Of a stretch of 64,000 nucleotides of DNA, positions 23,614 through 34,284 are shown piece after piece. Position numbers and translations under genes: made by a program. The first letter of the stretch is position 1. Each line of letters starts with the position of its first letter. Where the stretch lies: contig MCGO01000012.1 in the NCBI GenBank assembly GCA_002104985.1, forward strand, positions 372,001-436,000, given 5' to 3'. The DNA is from Rhizoclosmatium globosum. Its lineage: Eukaryota > Chytridiomycota > Chytridiomycetes > Chytridiales > Chytriomycetaceae. The notes beneath the pieces were generated by a model that worked only from the letters and a program-made list of their open reading frames with translations, made no database searches and was not told where the DNA came from.

Positions 23614-25971
23614 TCAACAAATAGAGTACTTTGGACCACCTCCACCCTCAGGTACAGTCCAGTCAATGTTCTGCGAAGGATCCTTGATGTCACAGGTCTT
23701 GCAGTGGATACAGTTGCTAGCATTGATTTGGAATCGTTTTTTTCCTGGGTTCTCGGCATCATCCAAATATTCGTAGACTCCAGCTGCAAGGTAAGAAAGT
23801 CGGTAAATACGAAATCATACAGAATACGAGTAAGGCAAAACTAACCAGGACAGAACTTTTGTTCAGGGCCTCCGTAAACTGGGTAGTTCTTCTCCAACTG
23901 ATCTGTGCTTCCTCTTGAAGTCGCAAGTGCACAGGCTGGTCTTCGACATGTCCAGTCCTGTTCGGCTAACGTTCTCCAACAACTCGAAACTAATACACCA
24001 TCTGGCTTAGGGTACTCAATTGGCTTCACGTCCTTCAATGGCTTCAATGTCGCATGGTCTGGCTTAGGGTTTCTGAAAGTCCATGGAGTCTTTCCCTTGA
24101 AGATGAGAGTGTCAAGACCAGAGTATGCGACTCCTCCGTAGAGACCGAGAGCAGTGTGGAACGAAGGTCGAACGTTACGGACTTCGTGGAGTTCTTCGTG
24201 GATCCAAGAAGACTTGTAGGAGGTTCGTAGGCATCCAAAGTGATAGGTCCTTCTGCAGGGGTTTCGGAAGTGATGGCGCAAAGGCGGCTTCACCGGCAAG
24301 CATACCACTCTTCATAGCAGTGTGGGTTCCCTTGATTTTTGGGACGTTCAAGAATCCAGCGGAGCAACCAATCAAGGCACCACCTGGGAAAGCCAACTTT
24401 GGCACAGACTATAGGGGATTTGATGGGTGAGATGTTCATCTGAGAACTTTAACATACCTGCAATCCTCCCTCGTTCAAAGCTCTGGCACCATAAGCAAGA
24501 ATCTTTCCTCCCTCCAAATACTTCTTGATGAGAGGGTGGTGTTTGTAACGTTGGAATTCACGGTATGGACTCAAAGTTGGGTTTTCGTAGTCCAAACCAA
24601 CGACATATCCGATGGAACACAAGTTGTCACCGAAGTGGTACACTGTTGCGGTTGATTAGATTTGAATATGCGTAGATATAAATTGCGTCCTTCCAGGTAT
24701 TTCACATTTCGATTGAACTATATTCGCTCCGCTCTAGTTAAATAACTTTCTTCATGGGAATCTGACGTCTCAAAGAAGGAAGATACTCAACTGAAAGCAC
24801 CACCATATGTCTTGTAGTCCACAGGCCATCCAATAGTGTGCAAAACCAATCCAGGGTCATGCTTAGCAGGATCCAATTCCCAAACTTCCTTAACACCCAA
24901 ACCATAAGTTTGAGGGTCAGAATCTTTACGCAAGTCAAACTTGTGAATGACTTTTTAGACAGAGAACCGTGGCAACCTTCAGCAAAGAGGGTCACTTTTG
25001 CGCGAATTTCCATTCCGCGTTCGAAAGAGTCCTTTGGAAGTCCAGACTTCGAGATTCCAACATCGTTGGTGGCGATACCGGCAACTGATCCATCTTCGTT
25101 ATAGAGAACCTGCAATGGAGTATATATATTTCAGTACAAAAAGCAGGGGAAGGAAGCAAGGTGAGTCAATAAGTGGATAGAGTTTTTATCAGATGTGTGA
25201 CGTCAGATTTCTTTGTACAGTTTTGGAAGAAGGGTAGGCGATCGCGATAGATAAGGCATCGCAAGGAACAATAGAGGGAAAGTTGAACAATGGAAGTTTC
25301 GCTGTAAGGATTACAAATACGGTACCTCAGAGGCGGCAAAGGCAGGGTAGACTTCCACACCGGCTTCTTCGGCCTGCTCGCCAAGCCAGCGCACAAACTG
25401 GGACAGGGAAACAATGTAGTTGCCCTTGTTGCTCATTTGCGGAGGGTGTGGGATAGGGATAGAGAGCTGTTCAGTCAAGAAGTACATTTTGTCTTTGAGG
25501 CAGGTTGGTTGAGCGGCGCGCCCTTGTCCTTCCAGTCTGGGATGAGTTCGTTCAAGGCGCGTGGCTCAAGCACGGCCCCTGAGAGAGTGTGGGCACCTGT
25601 TGTTATTAGGTGTCATAAGATAAGCCAGCGTGCTAGGGTCCTAGGAGGAGGAGGGTGGTAAACAACGCACCAACTTCGCTTCCCTTTTCAACAACAAACA
25701 CGCGCACGTCCTTGTTCTGTTCCTGCGCAAGTTGGCGAATCCGAATCGCCGCACTGAGACCCGCCGGCCCCGCTCCAACGATGCACACGTCAACTTCCTC
25801 GGCAAATCGCTCGCCATTCAGAATCGCCTGCACTTCCGCGTCACCGACACTCGCAAGCCGAACTGGTCGTGTCACGTGGAAGAACCGCCGGCTTGCTCCG
25901 CTGGTCAACGCTAATGTGAAGGGTCGCGCACGTGCGAGTGGCGCCCGGGCCATGAGTTGGGGAATTCGCAT
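23614..25971 (-). CDS. Electron transfer flavoprotein-ubiquinone oxidoreductase (ETF-QO)
   Basis: Inner mitochondrial membrane enzyme passing electrons from ETF to ubiquinone in fatty-acid and amino-acid oxidation. Exons (minus): 25671-25971, 25326-25596, 25109-24792, 24642-24458, 24408-23846, 23783-23614; about 605 residues against a usual 617. Features in order: Arg-rich presequence ([18 protein letters not shown]), FAD motif [108 protein letters not shown], and the 4Fe-4S cluster segment [19 protein letters not shown]. Frame breaks near 25497, 24953, 24290, 24210, 24000, 23945 and 23920 all fit one missing base. The 149-bp intron at 24643-24791 is long for this locus. Confidence 0.92.
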
Positions 25972-26254
25972 CTTTCTTTCTTTGACCAAGGCGAAAAATG
26001 ATTTCGTGCACACATGAGAAGAAACAACCCTTTCCCTCCTTGCTCCACTTTCCGACTTTTTCCGATTGCTGATCGTTCATAACATTCTTCCAGGTTGTTA
26101 AATTTAATCAAAGAGACACATAAATAAAGAATCAATTCCCCAACCCGGCAGAGGGTGAGAGAAGGTCGGCCGAGAATCAAAAAATATAGAATGAAACATA
26201 ATCGTCGAAATATCAAAATGGTGGAAAAGATTACTCCATGGGTGCGGCAAAGAT

Positions 26255-28147
26255 TTACTGAATTTTCATTTCCTTAAGGTTGAGTTCCTCTTCCAAATCG
26301 TTGGGTCCTTCGTAAATTTTGTCGCCGTCTTCAAAACGAGGAACATGCTGTGCCTGCTTGTAGTCCACGCTCATGTGGCTTTTTAAGAAAACATCATTTA
26401 AGTTGTGCATATTTCCTTCATTTCCTCTCACCTTTGACGTCTCAATTTGTTGCCTCCAGCTTTGCTCTCCTCCTTGAAAGCTTTCACTTCTGCAGCAATC
26501 AATTCTAATTCACGGAAAATGGATTAATTTTATTCATCGAAATTGGACACTCCTCAACTCATGATGTCCTCAATGCTTTGTGCTCTCTCAAATGGTAGTC
26601 AAACAACTTAGGGTGGCTTGGTTCATCGTCTGGGTTGTGGAACGCGGCCAATAGGGATGTTTCAACGCTTGTTCGGCTGTGATGCGTTCAGTGGGGCTAA
26701 ATTCAAGAAGGCGCGAGAACAAGGCTAAAGCCTGTGGCTCCGCCTTTGGAAACAAGCGGTTGAGATTTGCCTTTTCGTAGTGTGGCCATGAACGAAGGTG
26801 ACGGAGAACCTAACCGCCGGAACATTTAGGCGAAAGTCTTTGGGGAGTTATTTGTCCTTACACGACTTGTACATAATGGTGTCAAGGCAGACTCTGATGG
26901 AGTTCCAATCACCTCAAACACCTTCTGCAGCTGATCAATGTCTACTCATCATGTTAGAGCAAACATAATCAACCCATAAATTCAAAATCCTACAATCTTG
27001 TCCTTTGAACAGCACCTTTCCGATCATGAGTTCTCCGAAAATACATCCCACAGACCAAATATCAACTTTGAATAAATTTAGTCATCATTTTGCCGAAAAC
27101 AATGTAAGGGAGTCATCTTACGTGATTTTGAATAATGTTTTGGTGACAGTACAACTTCTGGGGATCTGTAGTATCTCGTGGCTACATACTCGGTGTTGGC
27201 ATTTGGTCCTGGTTCTGACGTGTCCACGACATTTCTTGCAAGACCGAAATCGCAAATCTAGCAAATAGAGAAATCAGTCTCAACAAATAGAATTTGTCTG
27301 GCAAGCACGGGTTTCACGAACCTTGAGTTCACAATCCGAGTTGACCAATAAGTTTCCTTGAGAACAGAGTAATATAAGACTCCAATGATATCGAAACAAA
27401 AAACAACACACCAGGTTTCAAGTCTCGATGGCTTTTCAAAACAACAGAATTAGACGTTCCTCTTTCGGAAAGAGAACTTACACGACATCAGCACTATGCA
27501 TCCACTTCAGCCCTCTCAACACCTGATAAATAAAGTATTGATAATGTTGGTCCGTAAGGTTCTGTCCCGACTTTATGATTTGGTTCAAATCAGCTTCCAT
27601 AAGCCCTTCAACAAGGTACAGTTCGTTGAACTTTGGCGAATAGTTTTCAGAGTTGATATCGCAGTCGAGAAAGTTTGCAATCTGTTGGATTTTGTCGGGG
27701 GTGTTGTTAGCAGGTGGTTTGTGCTTTTTTGGAAGGGGTACAGCCATCAAACAACAGTATAAAAGCAATCAACAAAATAATATCCAGAGAAAAATGGACG
27801 AAAGTATTGATATAGAGAATAAAATAGAGAAGGAAGGTGGTACTCACATTGTCATTTCCGTGTAAATGTCTCAACAACTTCAACTCTCGCAGAGCTCTCT
27901 TTGCCAAAATCCCTTCTTCAAAGTTCCTTGCTCCAACTTTTTTGATTGCCACTTCCAATCCTGTTTCGAGTTGGGTAGCGGCGCTGAGGAGGAAAGGAAG
28001 TCAATCCAAGGCTTTCTTTGGAAGTAAAGATTGTGGGACTCACTGTACAACGCCGTACGCGCCCTTTCCAAGCTCTTTGTTAAAACGGTATCGTTTTGTG
28101 ATGTCGGGAGTGGCCTTGAAGTCAGTGGTTTTGGTTCGTGATGCCAT
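26255..28147 (-). CDS. MAP kinase, Slt2/ERK-like (TEY)
   Basis: Many small exons on the minus strand; the first three are 28044-28147, 27848-27983 and about 27486-27681. Reading across them: [144 protein letters not shown] and [17 protein letters not shown], ending KEMKIQ. TEY in the loop and the [10 protein letters not shown] block place it with fungal cell-wall-integrity type MAPKs. The P+1 segment is RYYRSPE rather than the common RWYRAPE. Single missing bases are needed near 26650 and 26595. The 3'-most exons were traced less exactly. Confidence 0.85.
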
Positions 28148-28724
28148 TGTTGCAGGTTTTTTTCCACTCTGTAAAACGGACAATGGAATACTTGGAATAA
28201 TATTAAATAGATTTATTTAGTGGAACAAACGGACGAAATCTTGCCTCGGTTCAGCTTCACTCACTCAACTTGCAAGGGGTTCTTGTCATTTGTGAAAACA
28301 GGAAATAGCAATGAGAGACAAACACAAATTAAAATGAATCCAATAAATACGAGCAATGTTTTAATATTCCGCAGCCCGTAAGTCTAAATCATAAATCAAC
28401 AAAGAATAAGTAGTGCCCAAACCCATCAACTCAAACTCACACCCGATAAGAAAAAAAAGTTCCCCCACACACTCAAACACATGAAACGAAAGAGAAAGAA
28501 AAAACAAATGCGAAATGATGTGGGAGGAAAACAAGATATTCAGAATTCAATCATGTACAGAATCAAAAAAAGATTAATGCTTCCCAGAACAGAAGAACAG
28601 TAGCAGGCAGGAGTAAGTAAAGAGGTTAAAAACAACAAAAGGAAAGGGATAGAGTAGACACAAGAACAAGAAACAGGAAAGGGAGCAAACTCCGTGATGT
28701 CCCTCAAACTCAAAACCCCAACTC
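28148..28724. other. Intergenic, no gene seen
   Basis: About 580 bp between the MAPK start and the exonuclease-like gene's stop. It is strongly A-rich on the plus strand near 28430-28680 and should contain the MAPK promoter and the downstream 3' end. No supported coding or RNA gene. Confidence 0.5.
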
Positions 28725-31700
28725 TCATGAAGTTGCAGCCATCTTCAAAAATGCCTGCATTGTTAAATATGCATCATTTCCAGCGTTGTGAAAGGGCACG
28801 TCCGACTCGTCATCAACAATGCCCAGTGCCTCACACATTTTCTTGACGGACATTCGTTGTGCCTTCAACCGTCCATGGAGAGCACAGTCAAGCTCTGCTG
28901 TATCAAATACACTGTGAATGCTTGTGGCTGGTCCTGAAGTCGAACTTTCTGATGGTTGCAACCTCTTCTTCCCCTTCACATCCCCAGCTCCTCCTACGGA
29001 TTCCTCATCAGCTCCCAATTCTTCGTCCATCAGACTCAAATGAACTCCACAACTTTTCAGCCACTGAATATCTCCACTCACAGCATGTCCCACCAAAATT
29101 GCAGTTGACCCAGACGCATCATCCATGTTCAAATCCAATTTGAGCAGTTGAACCACGTAATCCAGACATTCAACTTCTGTATCTCCAAATCGGAATTCAT
29201 GCCGTGCATCTGCAACAAATCGGCCGTTCTTCAGGTGTTGATTCTCCTCCAAAATGAAATGCTTTGCAACCAGTGCAGCGCCCGTCACTTTGGGATTAAA
29301 TAACGTCCATCCGATTTCGAGAATCTTGTCTTGGCTCATTTCTGTTTTCCAATTTTAGTGAGAAAAACAGCCAAGCAAAAACAAAGCTTCAAGGGTTAAA
29401 AACACGTACCAAATGCCTCGATATCCAAGCTCAAGAACACAGCTCCAGTTTTGCCTGCCTGAGCTTCACTAACCAGGCGCCTTGCCTCGCCAAGTTTCCG
29501 CAGCATGAAAGCACTCTCCCGCGCGTCTCTTTCGATCCGCTTCATTTCCTTTTTATGCTTCTCCAGCGCTTTATGAACGGCTGCATAGTCGTCCGCCGAT
29601 TCAATTCGGATTCCAATCAAGTCCGAAAACGTTGTCCGATCGCCTTCAGTTTCAAAAAGCGACGCGGGAGGTAAAACAGGTGTGGTAGATACGGGAGCTG
29701 CCGCTGCGGACGCATAGGATCGAGATGCTCGTGGAGTTGCTGCAGTTTCAGTCTCCTGTGCAACATAGAATGGAGCCAAATCAAACACCACGTCCAAGCC
29801 AATTCGTTGCCGAATGCATTCTGAAACTAATCGGTGTGCTTTTGGGAACAAAGATGAAGGAATTAACAGGTGGCGCCGTTTATCTGAGCTTGCAGTACCT
29901 GATTATACAGTGTTAGTCAACCAAACGCATCAAACGAAACAACAAACCAATTGCAAAGACATCCGTTTCCAGCTTGGAGAGAAATGCAGGCCAGACATCT
30001 CCCGCCTTTGAAAAGCCAAACGCATCTTTTACAAGAGTATCCCAATCATATTCTGAATCCGTTCGCCCTGAAACTTGCTTCTTCACAAAGGAATACAAGT
30101 CTCCTACTCTCGCGTATGGTCCATCAGGCGGGATAACGTTTGACCGTGTGACAGACACAGCCTTGATGACCTTTTTGACCGAAGTAGCTGAAGGCACACT
30201 CTCAGTAACAGATGTAGTCAATACAGATGATGCTTCCTGCTTTGGCGTCTCTGTTGCATCTGAAGATCCTCCTGCTGACTCCAACCCAACAGAGACTTCC
30301 AAATGTTGCTCTTTCAACCGGCTGCCAACTTTTGGACTGACAGGGGGCTTTGGAGGAAGAGGGTGTACAACTCGCGAAGGGCTTTTGGGTAAATCTGAAG
30401 ACTTGCTTCTGTGCGAGGCTGATGAAACACTTCGACTCTCGTCCTTAGTGCCAGGGATATCAGGGACAGTAATAACGCTTCCTGCAACTCCGATTGCAGA
30501 CACCGCATCTTCTACAGCTGCGAAGTCATCACTGCCTTCATTGGAAGTCATTTCCATTGGACTAAAAGGCACTGCATCCAGTGAAAGCGATGTCCCTGTT
30601 CCTCCACTACTTGATCCGATTGAGTCAGATGCTGTTGGTGTAGACGTTGTTGTAGTTTCAGAGTCCACCTTTTGCTTTGACTTTCGCTTTCCGCGTCGAG
30701 GTGTTTTCTTTTTCCAGAATGTGTTTGTTTGCATTGATGATGATGCTGATTGATAAGTTTCAGTACCACCAAACAGCCAGCCGTTTTGTGACTGTTGCAG
30801 GCCATGCGGCGGAGGAGGCATGAATTCATACGGAGCAGGGGGTGACATTATTGAATGAGGAGCAGGTGGCGCACTGTTATACCGCGGATTTTGCTGTGAT
30901 TGCTGGATAGGCATCATCGATTGTGGAGAATGGTAGGGTTGCATTCCAGGAGGCGGCATAGGTAATGTTGACGACTGAAATAATGGAGTATTTATCATAG
31001 GCGGCTGTGATTGTATGGAGGGAGGGTAATGCATGACTTGTGGCGGTGACTGTTGAAACTGTTGTTGTGGAAATACATGGAATGAAGGATATTGTGGATG
31101 CTGCTGCGTAAATAAAACTTGCTGAACTTGTTGTTGGTGTTGCTTGCGCGACTGAGGGAGTGTCGTGAAGCTTTTCCGCGAAGAGAGAACTTTGGGGCCA
31201 GATGGAACGGCTCCGTGAGAAGATATTGGAATTGGAATACTGCTCGAAGTAGAAACATTCAAACCATGAGGATTCTGACATATTTGCGTCAGAAAACGGT
31301 AACCAAGCACTGAAACAAACGACACGAACCTGTACCACCACGCCTCCGTCTAAATTACTTTTTGATTCACTTTCTGCAATAATATCGCTCCTTCCCCTTT
31401 TTTCATCAGAGAGGTCCCGCGCCTCAGTCACAAGGCCTGTACTGCTTCTGCTTCCGCCATCTCCATTCGTGGTAGGACTTAGAACAGCGCAATCTTCGTC
31501 AGCAACAGCAGTGTTGTCAGTGACACCCGACGCTCCACCAACTGAATCATCCCCATCCAAACCTCCTGATTCTTTCCTATCCTCCACCGGCGAAGACGTC
31601 AGGTTGTGATGTTTTACAGCAGGGAAATGAGACGCAGACGATGTAGGAGGAGTTTGAAAGTGAACATGATTGTTGAATTGGTGACTGTTTTGTTGCATCT

Positions 31701-32355
31701 GCGGTCGAGACTGTACCCTCCTTACATTTCCATTTGAGACAGAACCATAACCATTTGCACTGTGACTGCTGTTGGTGCTGGTACTGCTCGCTGACCTGGG
31801 ATACTGAACAAAACGATGTTGTTGATGGTGTGTGATGGGTCCAATTTGCTGCTGCTGTTGCTGATTCTGCTGGTATAACATTTGCTGCTGCTGTTGAAGT
31901 TGTTGGTTGTGCATAGGTTGAGCAAAGAGCTGTTGATGGGGTTGCGGGTATTGGTGGAAAGGGGGATAGTAGTACATCATAGGTAGTGGCGGCCGAAGGA
32001 CCTGCTGTTGCTGCAGCACCGACGCACTCTGTGCCCTCCGCACTCCCTGACCACCTCTGACGCCCCGACGCTGGCTCTTCTTGGTCTGTTGCTGCTGATG
32101 CTGCGGGTGTTCCGCCAGCAGGTCCCCTGGCTCTGACGTGGCGGCTGTCGCTGTGGTGAGAGTTGTTGCAGCGGGCGAGGCAGGTGCAATGTCCTGAGGT
32201 AAGGTATCCGTCGCAGAGGAGGCTGCTGTGGGCAGCAGTGACAGGGGGTCCCCGAGGAGTGACGAATCAATAATGTCCTTCTCTTTGTCTCTGTCCTTCT
32301 TTATCACAGACGTGTGCTGAGAAGGTGAGGGTGATGTAGATGCCATCGTGAGCAT
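28725..32355 (-). CDS. Q-rich protein with C-terminal DEDD-type 3'-5' exonuclease-like (Gfd2/YDR514C-like) domain
   Basis: Minus-strand exons 31330-32355, 29948-31274, 29410-29898 and 28725-29341; 1152 residues, no frameshift. Residues 1-600 are low complexity with poly-Gln tracts, Tyr/Pro-rich segments and a basic KKKTPRRGKRKSKQK stretch. A folded segment VGDLYSFVKKQVSG follows. The C-terminal part carries VFLSLDIEAFE (first acidic pair of an RNase H-like exonuclease, split by an intron), ILEIGWTLFN, a DYVVQLL region, ILVGHAVSGDIQWL, DTAEL and HNAGNDAYLTMQAFL (HxAxxD-like ending). This matches the Gfd2/YDR514C domain of fungi. Q-rich N-termini are common in RNA-granule proteins; an RNA-processing role is inferred. 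An upstream exon is possible because the frame stays open above the chosen Met. Confidence 0.75.
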
Positions 32356-32666
32356 CTCAGTCTGATGTACGCTGTTGGTGCTGCTGGGGGTGGTTGGAGT
32401 TGCTGGGTCCTTTGACAGGTCTATTTGAAAATAAGATTAAGTCTTTGAGGATATGGCACTTTGCTTTGCATAACGCACTTCGGATGCTGTCAACTATAGT
32501 GGCAGGGGCAGAGTTAGGCGTCCGGCGGATAGAGCCCAATTTGGATGTTTGGCGGGAAGCTCGAATTTTCCAAACCAACAACCACCATCACCTCCTCTGA
32601 TGAAACACGGCAACACATTCCACACGAAAGCGTTTATTGTTACTTTCTATTTCCCCCCAGTCCAAG
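32356..32666. other. Region between two minus-strand genes
   Basis: About 310 bp between the start of the Q-rich exonuclease-like gene and the stop of the RNF121-like gene. The reading frame of the downstream protein remains open upstream of 32355 to a plausible acceptor near 32424, so a 5' non-coding or extra coding exon may lie here. Nothing else seen. Confidence 0.4.
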
Positions 32667-34154
32667 TCAGAGTAACTGCTCACTTGAAACCAAAGACCTT
32701 GAATACAAAGTGTAGGATGACAAACACACAGGATTCCACACTAATAAATATCGCAGGGCATCCAAAAAGTTAAGATATATCAGTTGCTATAGAAGTTAGG
32801 TGGTTAATGGTCACAGTCCCTGTACCTATCCCACAACAAATACTCACTGTGCTGTCCCAAGCATGCCTTGAGAACGCCTTCATGTCTACTTTTTCCTTAC
32901 AGTAGGGACAACAATCTTTTTTCCCGATGATCGTCCATCCTCTGATGCAGTCTTCGTGGAATGGGTGTCCACAGTTCATTTTGATCACACTTTCAGTCGA
33001 CTTTTGCAAGCTCTTGTGCTCATTCGTAGATTCACCGCAAATAGCACAGACATTACTGCGTAAATGTTTCCTTGGAAATCCGGTGCGAGAAAAGTATCCC
33101 ATCATCATAGCCATACGGTCAGACAGCCGATCAACAAAGTCTCTACCAAGCATTCCGAAGTAAAGAGCATAGAAAAGTATGGTAACGCCGCCCTAGTTGA
33201 TGAAATTAGAGCTCGTGCGTTGAAACAATGATAACTCACCCTAAACATTGAAATCTCTGATTCCTCTGAAAACCCGAAAAGTAGTGAAGGTAGACTAAAG
33301 AATGGAACGAATGTGAAAAAGTACCCCACTGATTGAAGATTAGACTCTACGATGTAAAGATCACAGTACGAACCTGCTCCAACCATCACAGACGCCTGGT
33401 ACACATACGAATACCACCGATAGACCAGCTTTGGTGTCTCGCTTTGCATAGGGCTCTCAAATATAGCCTTCCTTACAACAATGCCATTTGCGAGTGAAAA
33501 CAGAGTCCACACTCCAATGAACCGTAGATTCCCTGCACTGAGCCCAATCCCAGCCGGAACAAACCAAAGACCCAACAAACTGACAAGGTTGAAACTATTC
33601 GGATGCCATTTCTTCCAGACTGTCAAGACAATCTGGAACACAATCAGCGACCCAAAGAGGATCAAGGCCATTTCTGCGTGCTGCTGTTCATGGCCCCGAT
33701 GTTGTTCCAGGAATTTGAATCGTTCAATGAGGGCGTCATGCTGCTCCTTGGTGAGGTCTGATCGTTTTATGTTGTTTTGACGGCAAAATTCGTCAATGAG
33801 GCGTTCGCGGTCTTCGTCAGTCAAGGGGCGATTCGGGATTTCGAAATGATGGTTGTGCGGATCAGGAGTGGGTGAAGGAGGCACGGCTGTCACTGCGACG
33901 GGTGGTTCCGGAGCCTTATTGGTATCTTTGTCGTTCTGTTGTTCCACAGGATTCGCTGGAATCGGTTCCGCTGTTTTTAATGCTGGAGGAGCAATAGGAG
34001 GAACGGGAGCAGGAGCTTTGACGTTGTTGGAAGGAGGTTCGACCCGCCTTTCGAGGTGGACAAGCTTATCCGCCGATACTGATGGCAGAGCATTGGGGCT
34101 GAATAGAACAAAGAGCAGTACTATTGCTGATCGCGTCGGAGCTGTGCAGCGCAT
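32667..34154 (-). CDS. RNF121/RNF175-like multi-pass membrane RING E3 ubiquitin ligase
   Basis: Minus-strand exons 33240-34154, 32848-33192 and 32667-32786; 459 residues. A signal peptide (MRCTAPTRSAIVLLFVLF) precedes a Pro/Ala-rich linker, then the conserved HRGHEQQHAEMALILFGSL start of the RNF121 membrane domain with about five helices. The RING follows: CAICGEST, then MNCGHPFHEDCIRGW and DCCPYCKEKVDMK. The last exon encodes QLIYLNFLDALRYLLVWNPV, matching the RNF121 segment after the RING, which confirms the third exon. RNF121 proteins are ER/Golgi ligases used in membrane-protein quality control and trafficking. No frameshift. Confidence 0.9.
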
Positions 34155-34284
34155 CTTGGTTGACAGCGAAGGATTGGAGGATTCTTGTCTATGAAAATTT
34201 TGGGAACCGCACCAAGTTTTGGGGTTCCGCGGAGAAACAAGGATGCTGATTTACAGTTTCAATACATGTACTTTATTCAAATGA

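Noticed and set aside
29974..30753. 259-residue plus-strand frame
   Set aside because: Antisense to the Ser/Pro-rich part of the exonuclease-like protein; low complexity, no motif.
31820..32110. CAG/CTG-type repeat tract as a microsatellite or mobile-element trace
   Set aside because: It is coding: poly-Gln segments in frame within the exonuclease-like protein, with mixed codons.
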